Shown here: positions 12,481-23,540 of the stretch, piece by piece | How positions within the stretch are numbered: position 1 is the stretch's first letter | Layout: the number at the start of each line of letters is the position of its first letter | DNA from: Eremophila alpestris peregrina | Lineage: Eukaryota > Chordata > Aves > Passeriformes > Alaudidae | Assembly: GCA_009792885.1 (NCBI GenBank) | Contig: WMCF01000121.1 | Span: 1,063,262 to 1,127,261, forward strand | Reading direction: 5' to 3' | DNA length: 64,000 nucleotides | The notes under the pieces: generated by a model | Seen by the model: only the letters and a program-made list of their open reading frames with translations | Database searches by the model: none | What the model was told of the DNA's origin: nothing | Position numbers and translations under genes: made by a program

Positions 12481-15400
12481 TAAACTTGGGCTGAATACTG
12501 AAGATGTCAAGGGGGCTGAGATTTGGCTGTTGGAGATAACAGGATCCAGACCAGCAGCTGGAGCAGTCGCAGGGTCTTGAGGCAGACTGCTGGCCATTGA
12601 GCTGGATCAGCTGGCAGAGAGGCTCTTTTTGCATTTATATCTCAATTAATGGAGTCACTGGAAGATCAGAGCCAAAGGCTACTGGTTAGACTGAGTGTAC
12701 AAACCCAGTTACTAGTGGGATCCATAGTGCATGTATGGGCACATCCAAGTGTGGGGACTTCAGGTGTGAAAGGACCAGCTGCTGAATGGGGATGAACTTG
12801 AAGTCTGCTACACAGCCTGTCTTGATCTGGTACTGAAGAGACCTGTACTAAACAGGTGTATATTAAAGTAAATTCGTAGTACATTTAGGTTTCACCCTCA
12901 TCAGACAGAGAGGAGAATAGCATGATGCTGTTGATACCATCTGTACTTCCGTGAGTTGAATGTTTTCTTTCTTGGTGTTGATCTGTGCAGTTGGCCAGGT
13001 AAATACACTTATGTATCTTATGCATATGTGCATGTGTGCCCACTGGGCAGACAGGTTCAGCAGTGCTCACATCTGGACTTAGAAACCTAGAGTTTCAACA
13101 GCCTCAGCTCTGCTGGGCTGCTGGGCTTGTCAACTCCCAGAATCAAGAACTTTGTTCATGCCTGAGTTGCACTGTAAATGCGGCCACCAATATTATTAGC
13201 CTATGTGGAATTTCAGTGGCATTATACCTACAGGTTTGTCCCACGTGCAAATATTTACTTCTTTCTGTAATATGGAGACAGGCCAGTTGAAAAATACACT
13301 TTGTAGTCTGAAAATTAGGCATGTTGCTATGGTTCATAGCTCTAAGTGTTCAGCTGTAGTGATTAACATGTAACCTCACATGCAATTATAAAAGTGAACT
13401 ATAACAGTGAGAAGAATTGTTATGGCATGACAGATCAGGGGATTAGGATATTGGCAGAGTGGTCAGAGAAGAGAGAAGCTAAAAAGTTATATCTTTCCCT
13501 CCTTCTGTTCCATACATCTAGCTATGAGTCTGAATCTACTTGCATTTTTACGCTGTCTTTGGTATCACACTAACCTAAAAAGTTTGCACATTGGCTTCAG
13601 CAGGACTGACACCTATAATAAGTAACATAAAAAGGAATAGGACTCCAGAAATATAGACAAGTAATTCTTAGTTGGTGCACAGAATACTGATACATACTTT
13701 ATAAATAAATAGGAATATATAAATAAATGCTTACTGACCATAGAACTCTTTTTTCTTGCACCTGCACAAATTCTTCTACAAACAGTAGACTTGTAGTAAC
13801 TTAGAATACTCCCTTCATAAGGCCAGAAAATAAATGAAATTTTCTCACCTACCCTTCTACAATGCTACAGAAATATACCTGACCAATTAAGGAGATGTGG
13901 TGTCAGGATGTAGGAAAAAAGTACAGTTTTGATAGAGGGTCAGAAAGCATGAAAGAAAGTAATGACACATCATAAACTTGACCAGTCATCCAAAACTGAG
14001 CAGCATCAGTACACTAAACTTGAGAAATTAGCAGTAACATATTTTCCTCTCTCTCTGTAAGCAGACTTGCCAGTTTAACATTGGCTGTAATTTTGGAAAG
14101 AAATTTTTTTTCCAAACCAATAACCCAGCAGAAGAGATAGATGAATGAGAAGTAAAAATGAGTACCCAAACCAACCAACCAAACCCCAAAATAAACAGAA
14201 GCCAGAGAATTTTCCCCACTTACTTTAAATATGAAATGTCTTATTCCAACTCGTGGTATAGAGTCCATGGAGAATTTGCATTTCAATTCTTATGAACATG
14301 GAGCAGCACTTGAAAGATGCTCTTCAGTCCCCCAGTGATTGCAGTCCCATTGCAATGCTCATGTTTATTTTTACTAGCAGAATGAGCTTTATTTGGTGAG
14401 AAACAAGAAATTTGCTTCTTCATTGAAAAAGGATGCTTCTGTTTCACTTATCATACTAAAAGGTATGGACAAGGGAATACAGTGAATCTCTTTATGCTTA
14501 GTAGTTTTAACACTTCTTCCTTTCAGAGTAATCCACTTTTAGAACTGCAGAGATACACAGATATGAAGACGCGGGTTACTTTCATAGTCCTTTTCTTTCC
14601 TTTTCTGGCATTGTTATATCAACCTGTGAAATAAAATCCCAAACCTAGACATTATAAATCAAAACACCTACCCATTTTGATAAAGTAATATAATTAATTG
14701 CTTATCAAATGCCTGACTATCTGGAGTTATTGGGTAAAAAATCTGTGCTGCTTTAAATATTATGTCTATTTTTCTCAGCTGGAATATTTCAATTTTCAGT
14801 TAATATTTTTTTCCTGAAGCCAATTCAGGAGCCTTCTATTATTGCCCAGTAACAGACAGTTTCATTGATGAAAAAGCACCAAAGTGTCTGACAGGTCAAT
14901 CTATTTAGAGATTTGTATCGTGTGTGAAGCTGATTCCTGCCAGCAGTACTCAGCTCTGTTGTAAGAGCTGTCTTTCATGGGCACACCATATAACAGACAC
15001 AGGCTCTCCTCTGCATGTGACCTGTAGGTTATGTAAAACGCACTGATCCAGCTAGGGAGTATCAGTTCAAATGGAACTAACACTTGCTTCCTTGCCAGTG
15101 CAGTCTTATAAGTGGTGGCTGTAATACTGAAATAGCAGTGGAACACACCTCTGGCAGGCTTAAGGTCTGAAAAGAAACAAGGAGCTTAGTTTTTTTGGAA
15201 AAATGCTGACAAACTACCAGTTCTGATGAACTACCAGAATGATTTCATGGAACTATCTTCTTTCTATACATTTTTTGAGAAATTCAAGCTCATTTTACAT
15301 CTGAACCATGCAGTAGCAGTCTGCCTAAGTACAGCAAATAGCCCACTAAAGAGGGGTGGATCTACAAGATGCACCAAAGTGGGCCTAAACTCTGTACTTC

Positions 15401-18400
15401 CCTTTTGCAAAATTCAGTACCTATAAATTCAGTTTGGGGACTGCTCCTACTCAGAAATATGTAAGAATGAAACACATGGAAATCACTCCTTTTAGGATAC
15501 AGGCTTGTAGAATGTGGCAAGGTGAATTTTGATTTGCAAAAACCACGCTATTATTCTTGAAATGATAACATAAAATATTCATTTTTAATTTAATTTTGCA
15601 GAACTGTGACTTCAATAGAAAGGCAAGTAACAAATTTTTGGAAATCTCATTTTCTTACTTAATCAAAAATTTAACTTTATACCATACAATGACTTCAATC
15701 ATGAAGAGTAGCTAATATCCCAGATGCTTTAAATATGTGACTCTGATGCTTTTGAGAAGAGTGCAAATGGTATAACTATGTGTTTATGGCTTTTTGAAGC
15801 TATTCACTGGCTGCTGAGAGAGAGAAAAATCCAGTTCTGTCCTTTCATTCAGATTCTGACCTTCCATTTCAAAAAGATGTATAACATTTATGATTGTGAA
15901 CTAAACCTCAGCACATCTCTGATGAGGCATCTGCTTAAACTTGTAAGAAGAAATGAAAAGTAGTTTTGAAAAGCATCTATGTAATGTGTGAAATTTCCTA
16001 TTTGTTTCAGCTAAAAGAATTAATACATGGTTTCAATGATGATAATTGAAATGTCAACACTGGTAATTTAATTTGAGAAAAGTCAGGGAAGGTCTCTCAC
16101 AAAATTCTGATGTTTTGTCTTGTTTTTTAGCTACAAATGGATTTCAGTTTAGATGTACTTGTGTATAAATTTCCTCATCTCAAAGTATAGGTCCAGATAC
16201 TTGAAGACAATGAGTGTATTGAAGTTCATCAATCGACCATTTTGACAAGGAAATGTGACAGAGATATTTAATCTAGTTGTCTTTTTTAAAACTTTTTTTT
16301 TTTTACATCAAACTGTCTTGCTTGAAAAGATCAATGTGTCTGGCCAATATCTTTCTTGGGGATTTTTTTGTTTGTTTGTGTTTTCTTTTTGTTTGGTTGG
16401 TTGGTTGGGTTTTTTTTTTAAATTTCTTTGAGTGAAGACGTCCTAGTTTAAAGATGTTGATTCACAAGTTTCAAATATTCCATTTAATGTATTGTTAATT
16501 GTCATTGTGCCAGAAAGATGCATGGAAGTTCAGTCTTTCATATGACCTTTACATATCAGGCTCTTTAGTATTCATTTCATGTTCTTGTAGATATCCATGC
16601 TTCAGCTGTGTTACAGAGGGCTTCTTTTTTTTTTTTCCTTCTCCTTGGTTCAAGAGCTTTTCTTCCTTTTCATGAGTTGGGTAAGAAAACAGTGATTTCA
16701 CTCAAGTTTAAATGTTCACGGCCTAACTTTATAATACAATAGCTTTTGTAAATTATAGGTCTACAAAATGGTTTGAAAAATTACAACAGTGTATGGTTTA
16801 CCGATTTGCCAAGAAATTTGAAAACTCATTAATTTGATTGGTTCTGCATCATCTCTGCTCCCAGTAGTTGTTTTATTGACAGTTCCCCTTCAAATTCAGT
16901 AAAGCAATTACTTTATTTTATTTTATATTTCCCTAAAATGCCTCAAAGTATCAATTCAATAACTTTGTTTCTAGTTTACCCCAGAAGTCAGAGGGAAGCA
17001 CTGACAAGATTTTTCCAAATATACCTTTCCTAACCCTGGCATTTTCAAACAAGTGGATAACTGGTTGTTATCCACCACAAACTTACATCTTCCCTTGCTA
17101 ATTATTTTCACACATCTTCTATTTATAGCCTCCAAAGTTCTCTTGCAAAGTGCTGATAATTTGTATTTGTTCAAATAGCTTTTGAATAAATTAAGGCCAA
17201 AATTTACATACAATACACAGTAATTGGATACTCCTACCAATTACAAATTGAAATGGAAAGTATAAACAATCAGGATTAAAGCTGCTACTATAAAATATGA
17301 CCTGTTAGAATTTCCACTTAGATTTTGTAGTTTCCTACTTTCTTCAATGGACTGCAACGCATCGAACACAGAAAAAAGCATCACCATAAATTTGGATTAA
17401 TTCACATTTTTATTGCATTTTTGAACTCTCACACACTGCTCATTTATCAAAGCTTCCTTCCTTGCACAGTTCTTTCTTTCCTGCATATGTCCTTCCAAAC
17501 ACTGTATATCTATACATTATTATATATACACAAATTACTTCCATTCTGAAGTAAAAAATAAGTATAAATTTTTGCAAACAAAATGAGGGATGGTAGTGAC
17601 ATTTCCATGTGGAGTTTTTTGATATCTTTTTTCCTTTCCTTCCTAAGGAAATAATGAAAATAATTTGTAATAAATCATTCATGTTATCAGTTTCACAAAT
17701 GCATTAAGCATGAAAGATGAAACATATGTAGAACCAGATCCATTGATATTGTTACTATTTTCCATAGCTGCAAGTAAGCACACTTCCAGAAGTCAGTTGG
17801 TCAGAATATATATATACAGAATAACTACTTTTAGTAATGAACGCCAACCAATAATATCATTTAGCTTTAAACATTTGAAATAAAACCAGTTATAGGGCAA
17901 AAACTAAGCTAAAGAAATCTTATTGAGGAGGGCTACAGGAAAGCCTTAGAAAAAAATCAGAAAAGTTGGTTTAAGGAATCACTTGCATTTGAAATATAGA
18001 TCGCTAAATATTCTAGATAGAGAAATCACCTGTGTATTTAGCATAAGTGCATGTGTAGAAGTGTGCCTTACTTTTCTCATCAGCTCCATCTATTCATTTG
18101 CTCTCAAGGTATCCTTCATTTTACACCAGTCTTTCCCATCAGAAAGTTTTGTACCAACCTTTCCTACTCCTTATCAGAGCTCCCAATGCTTATGAAAATT
18201 GTTCCTGCATAGCTTAAGACATCACACTGCTAATGCCACACATCACTGACTCCAGCAGAATATCCTATTTTAAATGCAGTAAAAAGAAAGCCAAGAGAAG
18301 GTAAGAGAAGTGCTAAACTAAGCTGAGCTAAGATAAGCTCAACTCTGATTTCTTACTCTCTGTTCCTTCACAAGTTCTTTATTGTTGTTTTTCAATGTCC

Positions 18401-19443
18401 TATATACACTTTCTGATTTGTCACTTGTTTTTAATAGCCCAAAGCTATACTTCCAGCTGGCCAATCATTCCTTGGAATATTTAGGGGTATTATCCCTAAT
18501 CTTTGGAATTGTTATGAAAAGTGTAAGTACATATAAAGATGTTGAAAAACAGACACAGGTAACAGTGGAAAACACCTGAAATGCTGGATTGCAAGTAAGT
18601 ATTGATATCCCTGATGGAAAAAGAATAAAATATGAAGTGTTTGAAATAACAGCTATTAATACAAAGTCTATGAAATAACAACTAGTGTTTTCTAAACACC
18701 TATGTGAACAATAGCAGAAAACACACTAAAATATTAAAAAAATGGATAGTAATATGTACATTTACTGAGAAAGGAACATATCTAAAAACAGATAATCCAC
18801 CTAAGTTATTAAAGACAGTGGCAAAGAAAGTTCTGAACTTGATATGACTGACTAACATGCATTTATATTAATGTCTTCAGAGGATAGAGAAAGTTCTAGC
18901 AGTGAATGATTTACTGACAGGTGAACAAATTTCTGAATATGATTGACCTTGGTGAAACAGAGACTCTCCTCTTTGGAGGTCAGTGTAGCTGAAACACATT
19001 TTTATATGTATCTGAAAATTAATCTTATTTCCTTTAGGTAAGCCAAATGAAACACCACACTTGATCAGATCCTTATGCCTAAGTAAACAGTGTCAATTAA
19101 ACAGCAACTGAATGTTAGAATTGCTTTATTAATAATAATAATAAATTAATGTATTTGATTGTACCAGTCTTATAAACAAGGTACTGACCTACATAAAATA
19201 CATATATATTAGGTATTAAAATATATATATATAAAATACATATGTATCAGGTAATAGCTAGACTAGACAGAGCAGCATAAAAATGCTAGTCTGCAGGATA
19301 TAAAATGCAGCACCAAAAAAAAGTCAGATTAACAAACAAATGCAAAGTATAATTGCTCTCGTTCCTTTAAGCCTGCATTCTAGTTCATTTTCAGATTTTA
19401 GATGCCAAGAGCATTTTTTTGAAAGCAGGTGACATTATACTAA
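12481..19443. other. AT-rich noncoding sequence, no gene seen
   Basis: About 7 kb without a supported gene or clear repeat. It includes a T/G-rich low-complexity run (tttgtttggttggttggt...) near 16365-16420, a T-rich run near 16626, and a small imperfect duplication around TA repeats at 19195-19255. Open frames of up to 90 codons (for example minus-strand 16971-17240 and 14014-14286) show no recognisable protein character. Confidence 0.55.
19195..19255. repeat. Imperfect short duplication flanking a TA run
   Basis: The sequence aaaatacatatatattaggt recurs as aaaatacatatgtatcaggt about 38 bases later, with a (TA)n run between. This is typical slippage-derived microsatellite growth. Confidence 0.6.
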
Positions 19444-19445
19444 TT

Positions 19446-20262
19446 ATAGAGTCATAGAAAGGTTTGGATTAGAAAACCTTTCAGATCATCTGGTTCCAAA
19501 ACCCCTGTCATAGGGAGGTAAACCTTCCACTGTACCAGGTTGCTCAGCTCTTCATCCAAGCCTGACCTTGAACACTTCCAGGGATTGGTATTCACAGCCT
19601 CACCACCATCACAGTAAAGAATTTCTTCCTAATATCTGATCGAAACCTACACTCTTTCAGTTTGAAGCCATTCCCCTTTGTTCTGTCACTACATGCTCCT
19701 GTGTAAAGTATCTCTTCATCTTTCTTCTTACCTCCCTTCAGGTACTGATGGACCTCTGATTAGGTTGCCCCTTATCCTTTTCTTCTTCAGGCTGAACAAG
19801 TTCTTTTAGCCCTTCCTCATAGGAGAGGAACTCCATCCCTCTGTTCACCTTGGTGTCCCTCCTCTGGGCTCTCTCCAACAGCTCCATGTCCTTCCTGTGC
19901 TGGGACCCCAGGGCTGGAGGCAGCTCCGCAGGTGGGGTCTCACCAGAACAGGGCAGAGGGGCAGAATCCAATCCCTCCCCTGCTGCCCACGGGGCTCTGG
20001 ATCAATCCCAGGACACACTTGGCTTTCTGGGCTGGGAGTGCCCATGGCTGGCTCATGTCCAGCTCTCAGCCCCAGCACCCCCAAGTCCTTCTGGGCAGGG
20101 CTGCTCTCCATCTGTTCATCCCCAGCCTGGGCTGGCACTGGGGGCTGCCCCAACCCAGGTGCAGCACCAGCACTTGGCTTTGTTAAACCTCATGAGATTC
20201 CCTTGGGCCACTGCTTGAGCTTGTCCAGATCCATCTGTACAATACTGAGTGATTTACAGTGA
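19446..20262 (-). mobile_element. CR1 LINE, 3' part of ORF2 and tail
   Basis: On the minus strand it runs from the post-catalytic part of the reverse transcriptase (about 20262) to the CR1 3' end at 19446 (atagagtcatagaaaggttt in plus orientation). Landmarks on the plus strand are the antisense ggctgaacaagttctttt, tcctcataggagagg, tccaacagctccatgtcctt and ccttgaacacttccagggat. The minus-strand ORF2 C-terminus is visible as QHRKDMELLERAQRRDTK, the CR1 equivalent of KKDIELLERVQRRATK. Stops interrupt the frame. It borders the GC-rich block that follows. Confidence 0.93.
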
Positions 20263-21142
20263 ATTATGGAACATTCCGACAGTGTTTGGAAAGAAAAGAA
20301 CCTGACAACTGGAGTATTTATTTTTTTTCTTTCTTCCCTATATCATACCTTGATAGCACATGGGGATGTCATCTCCTCCAGCAGTAAGTGGGAATGGCGT
20401 CATGGACAGTGGGATGCTTTCTTCAGGGAATCCAGAAATATGTGCTCACCTTCCAAAAAACCATGGTCCTGAGAAGTGAGGGATGGAAGGGATGGGTTGG
20501 AGAGAGTCACACAGAAACAGGGCCACTGTCCAGGATGATGTGCATGAGTGAGGGAACTGTCCCAGACTGTTTCTCACGCAGGGAGCTGTGGGCTGGCACT
20601 CATCTATGATACCCTTTGGGGTGCATGGGTGCTCTTAAAGCCCATAACCTCATACTCTGAGTGGGACCTACAGACAAAGCCTCTAAGAGCATCTCTGGGC
20701 ACAGCAGGAAAGCAGGGGCTGATAGGAGAGGATGGCAACATCACAGAGTCAGAGTCAGGCAGAGTCGGCTTCTCCCACCCAAGACATGGGGTAGAAGAGG
20801 GGCGATCCCAGCCAGGTAAGGGTGTTATTCATGAATGTAAGACAAGCTGTGACGAGCCATCTTTGTCCTTGCTTCTGTTATCACTCCTTTAACTGTCCAC
20901 AGCTTTTGCAAGCCTGCCCATCCCAGCAGCTCAGTAATGATTTTAGGAAACACCCCACCCTATGTATTTTAGTCTCAAGTCACGCTTTACAGCCCTGCTC
21001 CCACCAGCTTGGAAACATCCAAGTGTATTCCAGCAGGTATTCCACAACCCACCACATCACTATCTGGACTTTCACCATCTGTAGCACAGCACAGAATGCA
21101 AAGGACCTGGCTGTGTTGCCCCTGTTTCCCCAAAGATGTGGG

Positions 21143-21176
21143 GATGTGCTGCAGATGTGCTGCAGATGTGCTGCAG
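21143..21176 (+). repeat. Three tandem copies of an 11-bp unit
   Basis: The unit gatgtgctgca occurs three times head to tail with no differences. It lies inside the GC-rich block and accounts for the Cys-rich look of an overlapping plus-strand open frame. Confidence 0.9.
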
Positions 21177-21545
21177 GCACACCCTGTCTGCAAAAGATGT
21201 CTTACTGGGTTATGCTACTGCTCTTGGAGGGATTGCAGATGAAAACAACAGAGCAACTTAGTTTTTTTTGCTGTTCATGTGTGTGGCCAGCAAAGCCCTC
21301 CCCAAACTTCCAGTGCAAATGAGCTTTAACCCACCAACCTCCCCCTTCCTGCTCTGTCAGAGCACTGCCCTGGCTCAGAAAATTTAGACAAGCTCCTGCA
21401 CAAAATGAAGAGGCAAATTGACAGCTGAGCTTTATATACAGGTGACCTAAAACAGCCCCCAGGAACATCTGCCCTGAGAAGCAGAATACAAACACATCTG
21501 CCCCTCATACACTCCTTCCCATCAGCAGCACACAAGAAATCTTAC

Positions 21546-21915
21546 ACTGTGTGCAGGAGACGCCATCCAAAGGGGCACAGAAGTCCTGGTCTTCAGTCAG
21601 TAGTATCATCTGGTTCCTGTGTGAGAGCTCATTGCACAGCTGTTCAAGCTGCCTCCTCTGCTGAGCCAACCTTAGCTGATCCTGCCCCATCCCCAGGAGA
21701 AAGAGAAGCTGTTGGCAAAGGGTCAGGTCCTTGACACACTGGCTGCAGGCTGATCATGGAAGATGGGGGGGTGGGTGTTTGCCTGGTGCAGAAGCTCTTG
21801 CTGCTGCCTCAGCTGCTTCATCTCTCTCTGGATGGTTCTGAGCCTCTCCTGGTGTTTGGACTATATCTGGCTTGCATCCTGCAAGACTCGCTCTTTTTCC
21901 TCATACTTCTGGCTG
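21546..21915 (-). pseudogene. Decayed coiled-coil exon block(s), downstream part of the gene fragment
   Basis: At the upper edge an acceptor-like ctgctctgtcttgtag (minus strand) precedes sequence reading SSQKYEEKERVLQDASQI, a stop, then HQERLRTIQREMKQLRQQQE. After a frameshift near 21740-21780 the reading continues CVKDLTLCQQLLFLLG, then DQLRLAQQRRQLEQLCNELS and RNQMILLTEDQDF. The lower edge has a donor-like ACAGT|gtaaga at 21545/21546. Leu/Gln heptads and charged residues predict a coiled coil. It may be one exon of about 370 bp with an indel, or two exons. No enzymatic motif is visible. Confidence 0.5.
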
Positions 21916-22101
21916 CTACAAGACAGAGCAGCTGGGGAGACTGGGAGCAGAGACCATCACTGCCCAGGGACAATACCCCTTTGCACATATCCTTATTCCC
22001 AGCTCAGTATAAGGATTCATAACTTTGTGAGGAGTGTGAAGCCCCAGCCTTGCTCCTGGCCCCTGTGCAGCTGTGAATTGCAGCACAGATGCTATCCTTA
22101 C

Positions 22102-22272
22102 CTCAGTCATGCTTTTTAGCTCCTTCTCCCTCCTGCTGGATGCACTGTTTGGCTCTCTTCAACTTCTCTTTCTTCAGCTGCCAAGATTCATCCAGCTGCT
22201 CCTTGTCCCTCTTCAGCTGCTCCTCCTTGGCTCTCAGCTTCTAGCCATGTAGCTTCAGGTCTCCCTGCTCTC
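22102..22272 (-). pseudogene. Decayed 171-bp coiled-coil exon with canonical splice-like borders
   Basis: Minus strand: the pyrimidine-rich tttccctgcgcccatcctag acceptor precedes 22272, and the donor GAG|gtaagg follows 22102. The exon length is a multiple of three (57 codons). One frame reads GDLKLHG, a stop, then KLRAKEEQLKRDKEQLDESW and LKKEKLKRAKQCIQQ, followed by a one-base shift into RREKELKSMTE. The Lys/Glu/Gln/Leu composition with heptad spacing predicts a coiled coil. One nonsense change and one frameshift make it non-functional as it stands. This is the best single piece of evidence that the GC-rich block derives from a spliced gene. Confidence 0.55.
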
Positions 22273-22979
22273 CTAGGATGGGCGCAGGGAAACCAAAGTA
22301 TTACCCACCCTGTTGTTGACACTGTCACATGTCTTCCTAAGTAGATGAGGGAGATCTGTCCTTGCTGAACTTCTGCTGCAGGGAAATTTGGGGTGCAGAG
22401 CAACACCACCAGGTATTTGAGCAGTGCCCTCATTCATCCATCCTTGGAGGCCAGGGCTGGCAGTGCTGTGATTGTACGGACACACCCACACTTTCCCCAG
22501 GAAGGATGGATCCCTTCACCATGTTGGACAGAATAAGGTGTGCTCAAGGCTCAGGAGTTTGTCAGTAGTGGAAAAACTCAGCCTGAATGGTTATTTTTCA
22601 CCTCAGTAGCCCTTTAAAAAACAAGTTCTGCTGCACTGTCTGTACCACATATTCCCTCAGGGCAGCCCCAGGCAGAAGCAGAACTGACTGTGGACACATT
22701 CCCCATGGCACAGGGAGGTTTCCTCTCAGCTGACTGGAAATGGAGACAGCTGTTTCTGCTCTCTCCGCCTAAACTCCTCACAGGCACAGGGGAGAGACAG
22801 AGGTGAGTGATGCTTCTGTTGATGTCCAGGCATGCTGGCAGAGGCTGTTCCTGGAACAGCCTGGTTCTCACCACCCTGAGTGATATCTCTGACTTTACAC
22901 CTGGAGGCAATAGTGAATGCCTTCCCTATGGGCAGGACCCATCCTTGGAGCCTCCCATGTGGTGCTGGAGGCTACAGGA

Positions 22980-23185
22980 AGGAGCTCTGCTGTGATTCCT
23001 TCATCATGGTGAAGTCCATTTTCTGAGATTGCTCCATCTTGTGCTCCAAACCCTCATCCATCAGCCATTCTTGGTTGTGGAATTCAGCCCACTCAGCTGC
23101 CGGCTTCCCTCACTCCTCTAAGCGTTTCTGCATAATTGACTCCTGCTTCTCCAGCAAAGCCCTGACCCAAAGATAATGAATGACC
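22980..23185 (-). pseudogene. Decayed coiled-coil-like exon block
   Basis: On the minus strand one frame reads RALLEKQESIMQKRLEE, a TGA stop, then GKPAAEWAEFHNQEWLMDEG, EHKMEQSQKMDF and MMKESQQSSFL before a stop near 22992. An acceptor-like ag preceded by a T-rich stretch (cattcattatctttgggtcag) lies at about 23170. Only one stop in about 65 codons of strongly hydrophilic sequence suggests former coding use. There is no known motif. Confidence 0.45.
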
Positions 23186-23297
23186 AGGGCAAGAAAGGCT
23201 CTGCCAGCCTTGGCTGGACCGACTTTCTCCAAAGAACCCATTAGCAGAGGTGAGGGTCTACGCTGTGATTGTGCTTGTCTAATATTCCAAAAGCAGT

Positions 23298-23500
23298 ACC
23301 TGTGGGTCCTGTTGGAATGAATCCTACTTTGATGAAACATATGCTTGAGCTGCTTCTCCTACTCTGGCACTTGGGATGCTGCTGTGCCAGGTCTGTGTCC
23401 TGGCTCTGTGACCAGAGCTGAGCTGCCAGCTGCTTCTTGTCCTGCCACAGCCTCTGCTTCTGCTGCCACTACTTCTCCCTTCTCATTTTTTAGGGGGGCA
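23298..23500 (-). pseudogene. Decayed coiled-coil-like exon block, most upstream recognised
   Basis: The minus strand reads QKQRLWQDKKQLAAQLWSQS followed by DTDLAQQHPK. After a frame change it reads a stop then EKQLKHMFHQSRIHSNRTHR, and ends at a donor-like CACAG|gtactg near 23300. The Gln-rich heptads match the style of the downstream blocks, which supports a common parent gene. The 5' limit is unclear; the GC-rich composition ends near 23540, so more upstream exons, if any, are not in the window. Confidence 0.45.
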
Positions 23501-23540
23501 CAGTCTCCTCATCCTTTCTTTTCTGAATGCTGACAGAATG

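Larger units (their letters stand above)
20380..23540 (-). pseudogene. GC-rich block holding a decayed, unprocessed multi-exon coiled-coil gene fragment (unidentified)
   Basis: Base composition changes sharply at about 20380 and 23540: this 3.2 kb is markedly GC-richer than the AT-rich sequence on both sides. On the minus strand at least four segments read as Gln/Glu/Lys/Leu-rich heptad sequence. Several are bounded by splice-like sites, for example an acceptor cctag and donor gtaagg around 22102-22272. Each segment has one or more stops or frameshifts, so no functional product is expected. Retained intron-like spacers argue against a processed pseudogene and for a genomic duplication fragment or the remains of a gene. 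I cannot name the parent: coiled coils are too low in complexity to identify by eye. Between blocks (20380-21545, 22280-22980) I see no coding sequence. An alternative is a GC-rich repeat family with chance heptads, but the agreement of splice sites and frames makes this less likely. Confidence 0.55.

Noticed and set aside
20822..21322. 166-codon plus-strand open frame in the GC-rich block
   Set aside because: It runs antisense to the coiled-coil segments, its Cys-rich part comes from a tandem 11-bp repeat, and no domain is recognisable.
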